A DNA stretch of 64,000 nt from Helichrysum umbraculigerum (GCA_949592205.1 CATIUR010000005.1:88652777-88716776); one strand, 5' to 3'; numbered from the stretch's first letter, positions 45,905 through 57,358 are shown. Translations and numbers: made by a program. The notes: generated by a model from the letters alone, not told the origin.

Positions 45905-45919
45905 TAAGTGTGGGATATT
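45905..45919 (+). promoter_or_regulatory. Polypurine tract of ATH-B
   Basis: TAAGTGTGGGAT ends three bases before the 3' LTR start TGATAAC, as in Athila elements. Confidence 0.8.
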
Positions 45920-46300
45920 TGATAACATGTAAAAAGTCATGTTTTTACGTACGTTATTTCCCGCATTTTAGACCTAAAGTTGACAAAACCGCACCAATAA
46001 TGTCAAATATTATGATATTATGTTAACTAAGTCAAAACGGAAGTGATGTTTTAAAAACCATTGAAAATGACATGAAAAACGTGAAAAACTGAGCATAAAC
46101 GATTAACGAATCTCTAGTTCACGCATTTCGACACTTTTTGAGCTACACTTAGAATTATGACCTCTAACTTATGTCATTTTCTTCATTAGGAAATTACAAA
46201 CGCGTGGATATAAAGATCACTCAAAACGGACGCACGATGAAGAAGTTACGCCCGAACGAAGAATCAAGGCAACCAAAGACCGAGATACGGGAGAGCCAAG

Positions 46301-46472
46301 CTGTATACGGGCAAGATGACCGTATACGGCCAAGCCTCAGCCGTATACGGACTGGCTAGGGCGTATACGGTCTGGTCTCAGCCATATATGGCCAATCTCA
46401 CCCGTATACGGCCTGGTCCCTCCCGAATACAGCCAATCTCACCCGTATACGGCCAATCTCGCCCGTATTTGA
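46301..46472 (+). promoter_or_regulatory. Nine-unit CCGTATACGG array in the 3' LTR
   Basis: Units start at 46301, 46320, 46341, 46361, 46382, 46402, 46422, 46443 and 46463. The unit at 46382 is changed to CCATATATGG, which is still a perfect palindrome. Confidence 0.9.
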
Positions 46473-46569
46473 TGTTTTGCCCGTACAAGATAGGATTTTG
46501 ATACGGTTGGGAAATACGGCTGAGATTTAGGACGTGGGAATACGGTTTAGAAATACGGTTGAGCCAAAT

Positions 46570-46579
46570 CTATAAATAC
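46570..46579 (+). promoter_or_regulatory. TATA box of the ATH-B 3' LTR
   Basis: CTATAAATAC, identical to the 5' LTR and to ATH-A. Confidence 0.75.
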
Positions 46580-47199
46580 TCATAACCACCTCCTCATTTA
46601 TCATCCATTATCCATTCTTCATCCAATTTTCACACACTTCACACTTCTCACTTTCATTTTCTCATTTTCGTATTTACCTTTTAGTTTTGGTTTCTCTCTC
46701 TAGAGAGATATAGATAGTTAGTTAGTTAGAGGTAGAGAGAGAAAAGCTAGCTGTTGTAATCACGGTGTAAAGCATTCTTGGTGCAAGACTACGCGTTTCT
46801 CAATATTACTCTGCTTAAATTCTGGTGATATCTATTCTCTCATACTTATACTATGTCCGAATTATTTCTGCCTGCTTGTATGATGTATGTTATGTGTATT
46901 GCTATGATTACTGAGTAGTGTATTATTGCGGTTGTTGAAATGTAGATAATTAAACGTAGGGATGATGCTAAATTAATCTTTAAATTAAATATGTAATTGG
47001 GAATTATTAAACTATGTTATGTCTAAACTTTTCGTGCATCTAGACTTAGTTTAAAGATAACCCTTTCCAGTCCTTCGCGTGACTGCTGCTAGGTTTAGAA
47101 ATTGATCACCTCTAAAAATAGTAGTTTGTTATCTGTGTTATCGTACAAAGCTATGTTCGTTACTGTAATTCGGCTAAAGTACTGGGTATAACGATGGAA

Positions 47200-47650
47200 T
47201 CACCACTGGTGGAGTACAACCGTGGAAGCTCTGGAAAAAGCCGTCTGTAGCAACATTGTGGCCTACCTAGAAACCCTAGAATATGGTCTAGGAACCGTAA
47301 AGCTGTGGAAATGCTAAGTACACCGTAGGTCTACCTCTGGTTACAAATCTGTGGAAATACATTAACTAAAGTACACCGTAGCTATACCTAAGGTTATTAA
47401 AGCTGTGGAAAAGCTGTAGTACATTGTAAACCTACCTCTGGTTATGAACGTTGTGGAAATGCTTCAAGCACTGTACACCGCTTTTGTACCTAGGGTTAGT
47501 TGACTATGGAAAAGCTGGAGTACACGGTGAACCTATCTCTGGTTATATGAAACTGTGGAAAACGGTTAGAGTACTGTATACCGTAAAGTACCTAGGGTTA
47601 GAAAGTTGTGGAAAATAATGCATTGTACACCGCTGGTGTACCTAGGGACG
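47200..47650 (+). repeat. Degenerate ~50 bp tandem array with ~101 bp higher-order period
   Basis: The marker CTGTGGAA or a variant starts at 47303, 47349, 47403, 47451, 47504, 47553 and 47606. Units alternate between a CCTCTGGTTA and a CCTAGGGTTA type, giving a dimer of about 100-102 bp. The same array is in the 5' LTR (28660-28749 and 31245-31620), split by a solo LTR. Confidence 0.85.
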
Positions 47651-48524
47651 AATGACTGATCGCAAAGGAGAGTTCTAGATCATGACAGAAGTAATTGTGC
47701 TGATAAAACCTAAGGAATGAGTCTGGAGATGAAAGTCAAGCCCAACAGTGGTTCAGGATTCATAGAACCCCTAGACTCTACAAAACTGATAGTTTGGAAT
47801 AACAAGTTAATACTTAGAACACGATTAGATAATAACAGTTGTATTTAGGTGTTAAGAAAGGTCAGAATAACCTGAGGACAGTCTGTTACCTTATTCCTGC
47901 ACCCTTCATGGGTCACTTGTCTTCACAAGATAGTGTAGGGGGGGGGGGGGGGGTCGAGCAGCCTGTTTTGACCAGAATCACGATAGCCTAGGTACTCAGT
48001 GACATACTTATTTAGGTTTAACTAAACAAGTAGGGTCCTAGTGTTTACACCTGTAATTCATCTGTCTGTCAACTAATTGTGTCCCCAATTACCTTTATAA
48101 TGAACATCATCCCAACAATTGATTATTGAAACTTCAACAGCCGCATTCTCTATCTATCTACCTAATTACCGATTCTCATCTCTATTTTACTTTTCTGCAC
48201 TTAGATAATTAGATAATTTAGAAAACCAAAAACAACAAAACCTACCTATCTACACAAACCCATCCTAATAGTGAACATTATCTTTGACCCAAGCTTCATT
48301 TCAATTCACTCCGATTGAAGAACGACCTCGAGTTATACTTGCTGCTTACTCACCCAATGTAGTAGGTAGTATCTATAAGTTGAGCCCAGCTTATTACAAA
48401 TTTTAAAACTAACCGATCGCCGCTCGGTACCGTCCGGTCAAGTCCTTTGACGACAAGGATGGCTCCCCCTCTTCTCTTCCGGGAGAGGTGAGCTCAACCA
48501 GACCTGACCTATCGGGCGGCATCA

Positions 48525-49014
48525 TAGATAATAATAATTATTAATGACTTTGATTACATGAATTTAAGTTAATTACTACAATTTATCTCGAATGTTTAAT
48601 CTATAATGAGTATTTATGGTAACAATGTTTGAACGTGTTCAGATCAAAATTGATAGAGCAAGTCAAGCCCTCAACGTTTCTTTTAAATTTAATAAAACAC
48701 CAACTAACGATGAGACTACTAATGAGTTCAAGTTAAAGTGCATTAAGCCAACTTGAGAATATATATTTTTACTTACAGTAATTAAAATTAAAAACGTTCA
48801 TTTATTTAAATATTTATAACTTAAAAATAAAAGAGTAGATTATTTAATTAATAATGACTTTGATTACATGAATTTAAGTTAATTACTACAATTTACCTCG
48901 AATGTTTGATCTTTAATGAGTATTTATGGTAACAATGTTTGAACGTGCTCAGATCAAAATTGATAGAGCAAGTCAAGCCCTCAACATTTCTTTTGAATAT
49001 AATAAAACATTCTT
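48525..49014. repeat. Host tandem repeat, rest of unit 1 and unit 2
   Basis: 48525-48698 completes the unit begun at 23209; 48699-49014 is a second copy (shared TAATGACTTTGATTACATG and GATAGAGCAAGTCAAGCCCT). Unit 2 still shows the uninterrupted target site. Confidence 0.8.
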
Positions 49015-49092
49015 TTAGATTTTAATAACTTTCTATATTTATAAATATATAAATCAACATAAATTCTATCTTATAATTATTCGATATTTAAC

Positions 49093-49365
49093 TTTTTTTT
49101 TTTTTTTTTGAAAGGCTAACAGAAATCGCCTAGGTACTCCGTACGGGGAGACCCAATGGCTAAGTCTCCATATACTGGCCCAATCCTGCCGTACGGAGCC
49201 CTTAAGCGCCCCAAGTTACTCCAAATCCGGGAAAAACCCACTAATCCGTCCGCCCGAAGGCACGACAACGAATTAATGGTAAAACCCGCTGGCCTCAAGG
49301 ATCGAACCTGGGTTTCCCAGGTCTCCTATCATTGACCCCCAAGCCTCTGACCAGTTGAGCTGGAC
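49093..49365 (-). mobile_element. tRNA-derived SINE (about 275 bp)
   Basis: On the minus strand an A-box-like AGCTCAACTGG (49351-49361), a B-box GGTTCGATCC (49299-49308), a body of about 190 bp and a poly-A tail (poly-T at 49093-49109 on the plus strand). The tRNA-like spacing and tail support a SINE. The family is not assigned. Confidence 0.75.
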
Positions 49366-49493
49366 ATCATTGGCATTCGAACTTGATTAGGTCATTTGTA
49401 TTATTGAATGACATAAATCAAAACTTTATTTTATGTTACAATAATCAATTATAATAATAACAATATTATAATTGTCTAAGAATTTAAGTTACA

Positions 49494-49522
49494 ACTAGAT
49501 TATAACCCGCAAAATTTGCGAG
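49494..49522 (-). mobile_element. Helitron-like 3' terminus
   Basis: On the minus strand a hairpin CTCGCAAATTTTGCGGG is followed by seven bases and CTAGT. The 5' end was not found. Confidence 0.45.
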
Positions 49523-49993
49523 CTAGTACATATTTTATAGATAAAAATTACTTTTATAAATTTATTTTAATGAATTATTTTAGAGATGCATATTTTAGTA
49601 GACTACATTATAGACATTTTTTTATGTAAAAAAGATATTATATGTAATATGAAGACATGCATTGATGGTAAATATTAATAGCACGTCCGTATTGAATTAA
49701 TCGTAACTTGAAATCAACATTATACATCCTAAAACGTTGCGGAATATATACCAAATTTGACGTTGTAGTAAATCAGATATTTATTTAGTAACATGTTTAA
49801 TTGAAGTAATCAAGGGATCTTTTGTTTGAGCTTATCATGTCTTAAAAAATATTGGTTGTGTTATTTGGTGAGATAGATGACATTAAGATGTTCTAATAAT
49901 TTATTCTAATTAGCTTTTAAGGGAATAATCAATTAAAATTAAGCATATTAGCGTAATGTTTATGGCATTTACTTTTTTATATATATAGTCTAG

Positions 49994-50700
49994 GGAGAAG
50001 AGTTCAATTGAGACCATTTATTTTGTATGAGAATGGGGGAACCAACCACAATATGTCATGTGTCACTTTTTTCTCTCTCATCCACGTTTTTAAAAAGTAA
50101 ATATCTCACAAACGACAAGTCAAAAAATCATGAAAATTGCACCATATTTTTCAGCGTTTTATCCTCTTCGATTTGCCGTCCATCAAGGCATACTTCCGAC
50201 GAACTTTTTTTTTTATTTTTTTTGTGGGTTTTACATATTAGTAACACATGTGTTAGTGATTGATTATACATTTGATTTAGGGTTTAGGGTTAGGGTTTAG
50301 TGTTAGGGTTTAGCAGGATTTAGGGTCTAGGGTTTAGTATGATTTAGGGTTTCCGAAACCCCAAACTCCCAACCCTAAACCCTAAACCCTAACCCTAACC
50401 CCTAAACCCCAAACCTTAAACCCTAAACGCAACACTGTAACACACGTGTTAGTAATGTGAAACCCACTAAAAATAATGAAAAAAAAAAACTCGTCGAAAG
50501 TATGCCTTAATGGACGGTAAATCGAAGAGGATCAAACGCTGAATCTAATGGTGCAATTTTCATAATTTTTCGATTTGTCGTTTGTGAGATATTTAACTTA
50601 AGGGGTAAATGGGTTTTGTATTCTCTTTGTACACATGGTCATCATATCATTGGTTTCTCTGTTCTCACACAAATTTTTAGTCTCATTTGAACCTTACCCC
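49994..50700. mobile_element. Long inverted-repeat element, Mutator-like, telomere-type centre
   Basis: A direct repeat TAGTCTAG flanks it (49986-49993 and 50701-50708). The arms of about 280 bp are inverted copies (for example TTGCCGTCCATCAAGGCATAC and its complement near 50500). The ends read GGAGAAGAGTTCAATTGAGA and, in reverse, GGGGTAAGGTTCAAATGAGA. The centre is inverted TTTAGGG / CCCTAAA repeats. Non-coding. Confidence 0.7.
50274..50430. repeat. Interstitial telomere-type repeats, head to head
   Basis: GGTTTAGGGTTAGGGTTTAG-type repeats to about 50362, then CCCTAAACCCTAAACCCTAA-type repeats, at the centre of the inverted-repeat element. Confidence 0.85.
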
Positions 50701-51141
50701 TAGTCTAGATTTAAGTTTCTTGTAAATATTGTATTCATAGATTTATTTGATACTTTGTACTTATAATTAATTATTCAATATTATTGTGAACAAAATGGTT
50801 ATGAAAATAAAGGACAAAGATCTCTTCATGTTCAAGCCAACATAATATGAGGTGAAAGCGATTACTTTTGTGGCGAAACAAAAATCCCTATTTGACGTAA
50901 ATTAAATGAAACAACTTAAAAGTTAAAACAATATCTTATTCCAAGATATCAGTGATCACGTTTAAACATTATGATGTACGAAAACAAAAATATTGTTCTA
51001 GCTAAAAGGCTAACTATGGCACATCAAGGTATCTTTGGTTTTGCAACTATTTAAGATAAGCCTTTGTAGGTGGTGTTTAACAATAACAACTGTATGTCAG
51101 AGGATATATCAACATATGAATATATCTTCTATCTTCTATAT

Positions 51142-51869
51142 ATATGGACTGTTTGGTGAGGAGCTTTTTGAAGCTTTTAAGAACTTAAAGCTTTTTGTTT
51201 ATAAGAATAAGCTCCAATCAATTAAAAAAGCCTTGTTTGGGTAAAATGGCTTGAAGCTTTTAAATTGAACAAACAGCTCCAATCTAAAACGCTACTCCAT
51301 GAAGCGTTGAGAAAAGGGAGGAGCTTTTACTTTTCAAAGTTACGTAAATACCCCTACAAACAAACGCAAACATCGCTTCTTCTTATTTCTTGCTATTTTA
51401 TTTCTGCACAACACACAGCCTGAGTTTATTGTGGGTTCCAAATATTAGAAGAAATTATATTTTGTCATTTGATCCATTTTGACATTTTCTGTATGTGTGG
51501 CTGTAATTATATATAAAAAGAAAGAATACATATATTAAAAAATAAATATAAACACCTTCGTGGTGTTTTTTTCTTCTTTGACTTTTTAAAAAATAAAAAT
51601 AAAAATCTAATTCTTCTTTATAATCATTATAATATTTCTTATTTATTTATAACCTATTTTTATTTATATGAATGCTATATGTATGTCAAGAATGTTTATC
51701 ATTTGTTTATATTAATTGATGTCCTTTTTCGTCATTTTGCACTTCTCAAATAAACCTACAGCTAATTAACCAAACACATTTACATAAATAAAGTTACAGC
51801 TTACAGCTCCAATTAAAAGCTACAGCTACCAGCTACAGCTTGCAGCTAATTTTGCCAAACATACCCATA
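51142..51869. mobile_element. hAT-like non-autonomous element, boundaries approximate
   Basis: The left end GGACTGTTTGGTGAGGAGC and the right end in reverse GGGTATGTTTGGCAAAATTAGC form imperfect inverted repeats. The subterminal AGCTACAGCTACCAGCTACAG and AAGCTTTT motifs are typical of this hAT group. A clean 8 bp duplication was not resolved. Confidence 0.5.
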
Positions 51870-52214
51870 ATATAATTAAGAAACTTACATGACTGGAATC
51901 AAAAAAGTTACCTTGTTCAGTGTCCTATTATAGGTAATAGTAATATATATTACCATGTTTACCACTTGACTCAATATCCGCTGGATACGATAATTCAATT
52001 CCATCTTTTTTCTCCAAGGGTAAAACCTCATGCCATGAATCACCATTGTTCGCTGAAATCGCAACTTTTCGGCACACTTTTGGAGATTGTGTTATAAGCA
52101 AGCGAAAAGCGACCATCAATTAGCTTTACACCGTCAATACCTGTTAAGTCAACTTGATGAAATATCGTTTAAGAATGGCCGATTTTGTACAATAAAAATA
52201 AGGTGGTCATGTAA

Positions 52215-52380
52215 AAAAAAAAGAGAGAGAGAGGTTACTCCTGGAAAATTCAGCGTTTTATAGAATTTTAGTCCTGGAAAATTTTAGTCCTTGGAGAAAA
52301 GAGAGAGAGAGAGGTTAGCTTGCATGTTGGAGGAAAGAGAGAGAGAGAGAGAGGTTATTCCTAGAAAATTTTAGTCTTTT
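52215..52380. repeat. Local duplications around (GA)n tracts
   Basis: Three short GAGAGAGAG tracts, each followed by GGTTA and, in two cases, CCTGGAAAATT or CCTAGAAAATT-type sequence, suggest slippage and small tandem duplications. Confidence 0.6.
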
Positions 52381-53311
52381 TTCCGATTATTCACAAGAGT
52401 GATCATTAGCTTGCATGTTGCAACACTTGCACTGATAAATAACAATTTGGAAGGTTTAACACATAAATTTGGGTTGCGTAAGTTGATAAAATAATTTTTA
52501 GGTATTCAAATTTTTATCTTTTATATTATTATTCAAATTTTCAGAAGTGTAGTGAAATGCATGACTGACACGTGCAGTCAATATAGAATTTGTTCCTTTA
52601 ATATATTATTGAAGAATGATATTTCTAGGCCGCTCATTAGGTATTAATCAGATGTGTGTATGGCTATACCAAAATGAAATCTAGATGTGTCTCGATTCAT
52701 TTTGTAATCTTGATTAATTACATGAAATGAAATAGAACAGTTAAATCATGAAATGACATTGATCCATATTCACGATTAACACCAGTATCTGAAACAAAGG
52801 GATTGTAAATTATGAAATCATTATCTGAGACTTTATGAAATGAAACTCAGAAATTTCTGGGAACATTGGAGTGTTGCCGCTAACCAATGTTATTGCTTAA
52901 CACATGTTCCAAACTTCCAACTATTAACGGATGGACAACAAAACAATTTTCCATTATCAAGTAAGATGGGTTGCACAACATAAACAAAACACACATAAAA
53001 AGTGTTGGCCCAATCCTCGGATCTTTGAATTAACCTTGTTTAAACCATACTAATATTGAGAGAATTTGATATGAAATATACAAAGTATATTGAATCAACT
53101 GATTACAAAGATTGTTGTTTGTTCCATAACTTCTATCTATATATACATAATGAAAATTACTCTTGTTTCCTGCGGTTATATCCTTTCGCCAAGAGTCATG
53201 CCTTTTCACTTATTTACATAATAATCACATACTATAATATATCTACATTTCTAACACTTTTTTTTATGATGATCGGGATTAATTCATCAAAAAGTTTCAA
53301 GATTTTCTTAC

Positions 53312-53443
53312 GGGAACTGATTCGTACACCACCATTTTTTATCCATACACCATCAAACGTGCTTTATGATGTTGTACTGTACAATACTGTAAAGCATAAA
53401 AGTGGTGTATGGATAAAAAATGGTGGTGTACGAATCACCACCC
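53312..53443. mobile_element. Near-palindromic 132 bp MITE (Mutator-like)
   Basis: 9 bp duplication TTTTCTTAC (53303-53311 and 53444-53452). A perfect 35 bp inverted repeat (53318-53352 with 53403-53437) encloses an inner stem with TTGTACTGTACAA at its tip. As RNA it would fold into one long hairpin. Confidence 0.82.
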
Positions 53444-54130
53444 TTTTCTTACATATCTATTGAGTTTTTTAAGGATATAAAGTAAGAAAAATGTAAAACC
53501 TCATTCATTATCGGTCCTAAGATGCCAATAGCTAGGAAGTTGTTATTGTGACCATCAAGTGACCTCTTCATGCAGCCACTCCACCTGAATACAACATCAG
53601 TCACATTTACTTCATTAAAATCCACAGTGAGCGAAAGGATAAAAACGTACTTTTGAACCTCCTGACCAATCTTACAAAAGAGAAAAAGCTCATTAGAGGG
53701 ATACAATTAAATAAATAAATATAATTAAATAACTCAATTAAATATAACTCATTTAGGTAGTCAGAAATATAAATGTGACTGATGGTACATAACTCATTTA
53801 AATAACTCATTTTCCTACAATTATGGATACAATTAAATATAATTTGCTACAATTATGGTACATACCCACGAATTTCCTTCCTGCATGTTGATTTTTAATT
53901 ATTTAAGCAAATTTTAAATGGTTGCTTTATATAATTTCAACATAATTAAGCATGGTCAATTAAGTCTTTTAAACAATCCTCTTTCACTATTTAGGTAGTC
54001 ATTTAGGTTAGAGATAATCAAAGGCTTAAATTAAGAGGGGTTAATTATTTAATGGTTAGGATTAGATTAGAACTTACTAAAATTATAATGACAACCTAAT
54101 ATACACTTTGTTATAATATATAAAAAAAGA

Positions 54131-54629
54131 GATAGTTATTTAGTATTTTAATTATCCACGAAAGTATATTAATTGGTTAAAAAGTTTTTACTTATGCCAT
54201 TATTAAGAATTATTATATATTTTTATCATCATTTAATATTGTGGTTTCATTATTACACTAAGACTTAATATTTTACTATCACATTTTACTATTTTTACCA
54301 TCATTATATTAATTAACTATTATTATGTCTTTAAAATTTATTGTATTGTAGATAATAACAATATTATAATTGTCTAAAAATTTAAGTTACAATAGTTATT
54401 TAGTATTTTAATTATAATTATCTACGAAAGTATATTAATTGGTTAAAAAGTTTTTACTTATGCCATTATTAAGAATTATTATATATATTTATCATCAATT
54501 AATATTGTGGTTTAATTATTACACTAAGACTTAATATTTTACTATCACATCTTACTATTTTTACCATAATTTAATATAATGGTTAATCAACAATTATTAT
54601 GCCAAGATTCAAAATTTATTGTATTGTAG
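54131..54629. repeat. Direct duplication, period about 260 bp
   Basis: 54133-54350 and 54390-54625 share long blocks (ACGAAAGTATATTAATTGGT, ACTTATGCCATTATTAAGAA). The joining segment also resembles 49450-49490. Confidence 0.75.
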
Positions 54630-56880
54630 ATAACAGAAATTATAATGTGTTGTAATAAATTCACTATGTGTAACAAAATATATCAAAAATATGCAAATTG
54701 TATTGTATATTATATAAAAAATGTACGTCTCTATCTAAGAGCTGAAATGTAAAAAAATTAAAAAAAAAAAAAAAGTAAAATATATACAATGAAGTAATGG
54801 AGACTAACAAGTGCAATTATTATAAGAATATTAATATTTTAATCCTCGAAGTTTTACGTTTTTTCATTTTAACCTTATAAGTATTTTTCTCATGATTTAA
54901 TCGTTCAAGTTTTTTATTTTTTGTGGTTTAACCCTTTACGATAATATTTGATCTTTATAATTAGACAGTTTTATTGTTTAACCCCTTAAGTTTATCTTTT
55001 ATATGCTTTTACCATTCTAACTATATCTACTTTAATCATCAAACTTTCAAAGGTTTAGTGGTTGAACCCTTCAAAGTTTGAAGAAATTATTACAAAAAAC
55101 TTGGATGGTTAAAACGTGAAAAAGTTGAAACTTGAATTATTAAATCATTATTAACGCATTATTATAAGGAAAATTTGATGTGAACTAGTTCTATTATGCT
55201 CACGCTTCGCGACGGAATATAAGAAATAGTTAGATCATATTTGTATATATTCAATTGCATTTACGAATTATGTATAGGTTATCTTTTCATTATATCATAT
55301 GTAAATAACAATAAACATATGTGCGATAATGATTAACAAATTCTAAAAGGGTAAAAGTAAGTTAAAAATTGTATTAACCTAAAGGTTTAGTATACACTTG
55401 TAAAATATAACTATTTAAAAAAAGGAAAAAAGTTAAAATAGTTACAATAATAATCTAACTTTGACAAAATTATCATAAAATGTGACTTTAGTTGGGTCTT
55501 ATTATGAAAACTATGAATTTGTAAGTCAAAATAATTTAAAAATAGAAAAATTAGTAGCTATTATATTTAGATTTATTGTAATCATAGTAATTAAAATAAT
55601 AATAGTTTTAATATGTAAGTTCAGAGGAGTGATTTGGATAAACCAAAAGATACAACAAAGAATAGATGCAAGTGCTCTTGGTGAAATGTATACCAACTTA
55701 GACCATTTAAGCTACAATTGTATAGTTTTTGCATTCAATATTTTTATCTAGATATTTAAAATCTAAACATTAAAGTTCACTAATTGATATTAAAGGATAA
55801 GTTAAGTGTAAAAATATGCAGAGCGGGGCAATAGTATGTATATTTATGAAATTTGTAGGTTATTAAATACGGGAAAAACGTTAGTGCTATCAACATCACT
55901 AAAAATATTTGTGTGGTTAATCAATAATATAGAAACTATATGTAATTTACAAATTCAACACCTCAACTTTCTCACATATACATAATCAGCTCCCATATTA
56001 AAGCTAACAACACATGATATTTCACTACACGGAATATTTTTCGATTAGATTTAGATATTTCTTGTAATTTATTCTTTGTTTACAACACCTAAAGTATGTG
56101 CTCTTATTCTTTTAAGGTACACTTTATCTCTTTTATCAAGTTTACATATTAGTATCTTATTATGTAGACTGGTTTTGTAAATTATAACTCGATGGTTGTT
56201 AGTTTTATAGCAAAGTAATTTTGAACATTCAGAAAGACTTAACGTATTCTTGTGCGTCTTGCTAAAGAGGGCATAATGCTATTAACTTTTAGCAAATGGA
56301 TCAACATATATAATTCATTTTGTAACGTGTAAAGTTTTCCATACTTTTTGTCTAGCCTTTCTCAAAGCATTTGGATTTTGTAGGTTGATATTGAGCATTT
56401 TAAGATTACACTGATTGTCAATTTCTTATCATTGAATTGATTCATCTAATTAATCATTATAAACTCTTTACAATACGTACATTAAAAACTAACAACTTTA
56501 TTATCGTTCCTTGATTTTAAAGTAATTCCGACCCGATCAGTTTTGTTACGTATAAACTATGAAAGACAACACATAGTTATATAGTCTTAGCATAATTTAG
56601 CTAAAAATGCTTAATGATGACTATGACGTAGTTGTACGTCATTTTTGACATAATGCATGGTTGTTTATTAGAGTAATCTTTTTGCGGTTCTCATTTTATT
56701 ATTATTATAAGTTTTGAACTAATGTTATATATATTTTATTAACATAATAATATTCTTATTCTTAGTAAATAGTAATGACATACAAATCAACTTGGTCAAT
56801 TTTTAACTATTTCAAGTGTACACAACTGTCATCATTAGAATGTATATTATAATTTCTTTATAACTTCCGGTAGGTAAAAG
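54630..56880. other. AT-rich non-coding region
   Basis: No supportable gene. A possible weak Helitron 3' end (CTAGT preceded by an imperfect CG-rich hairpin on the minus strand) lies at 55184-55215. Confidence 0.5.
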
Positions 56881-56882
56881 AG

Positions 56883-57315
56883 GTGTTTTTAATGGCAATT
56901 TTGGATCAATGTTGTTGTCCTTTTATGATAGACTTCAAGTTTTCCTTGTTATTCGTTCATTTATTAAACTTATTACAGATATGGCAAGATATGGCTCTAT
57001 ACGTAACAAATGCAAATAAAGCTAAAAATAATATTAAGTTCGAGGAGTTTTTGCAAGATATGGTTCTATACGGCCGACTAATGGTTATCAAGATTTCAAG
57101 AATTTCTCAAGTTGCCTAGCTACATCTTTCGGGCCACTGGATTCGGCCCCTCAAGCTCTTTCGCTTTCTTCAATATTATGTAGTTCTCAATTTAATGTCG
57201 TGTTTAGGTTCTCTCATTTTGTATCCTTCATGTATCTTTATCGATCTTCAACTTTGTTGAGGATTGACTTTTTTATATATATACATATCCATTTTCGCCA
57301 AAAAGAAAAAAAATT
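56883..57315 (+). other. Possible LINE 3' end (weak)
   Basis: A 78-codon ORF is followed by a T-rich trailer and an A-rich end (CGCCAAAAAGAAAAAAAATT). This resembles the tail of a plant LINE, but no RT or endonuclease motif is visible. Confidence 0.22.
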
Positions 57316-57356
57316 AAACTTATTACAGTAAGCATTTCTAAGTTAGACACTAAATG

Positions 57357-57358
<2 letters not shown>

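Larger units (their letters stand above)
23410..48524 (+). mobile_element. Non-autonomous Athila-like element ATH-B with three nested insertions
   Basis: Perfect 5 bp duplication TAGAT at 23405-23409 and 48525-48529. The LTRs start TGATAAC and end GGCGGCATCA. Order on the plus strand: 5' LTR (23410-38316, inflated by nested insertions), tRNA-Asp-type primer site, 451-codon ORF, conserved hairpin, internal promoter and intron, Athila ORF-1 gene with long tail, polypurine tract, 3' LTR (45920-48524). No protease, RT, RNase H or integrase motif is present, and the first ORF shows no gag signature. Removing the three insertions and one TSD copy each leaves a 5' LTR of 2611 bp against 2605 bp at the 3' end. 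Confidence 0.95.
45920..48524 (+). repeat. 3' LTR of ATH-B, uninterrupted (2605 bp)
   Basis: TGATAAC to GCATCA, followed by TAGAT. It serves as the reference for the four pieces of the 5' LTR. It contains the palindrome array, a TATA box, the roughly 50 bp degenerate tandem array and a run of about 16 G near 47939, where the 5' copy has only six. Confidence 0.95.
51912..53703 (-). pseudogene. Decayed sialidase-like (BNR/Asp-box) host gene fragment
   Basis: Three exon pieces on the minus strand resemble a plant BNR-repeat sialidase-like protein. 53651-53703: ELFLFCKIGQEVQK. 53500-53584: WSGCMKRS and IGILGP, joined to the first by a 66 bp intron (53585-53650) with donor GTACGT and acceptor TTCAG that restore a split Lys codon. 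51912-52140: GIDGVKLIDGR, then VAISANNGDSWHE with a degenerate Asp box, then SYPADIE and TYNRT, ending at a GTAAC donor; this exon has at least two frameshifts. The exons expected between 52140 and 53500 and the 5' part are missing, and a MITE sits in that gap. Family assignment is from remembered conserved motifs, so confidence is moderate. Confidence 0.6.

Noticed and set aside
50274..50430. True telomere or chromosome end
   Set aside because: Only about 150 bp, degenerate, head to head, and enclosed in a transposon-like inverted repeat.
55482..55751. 89-codon ORF with an Ile/Val-rich middle
   Set aside because: AT-rich background, no recognisable domain, no promoter or splice context.
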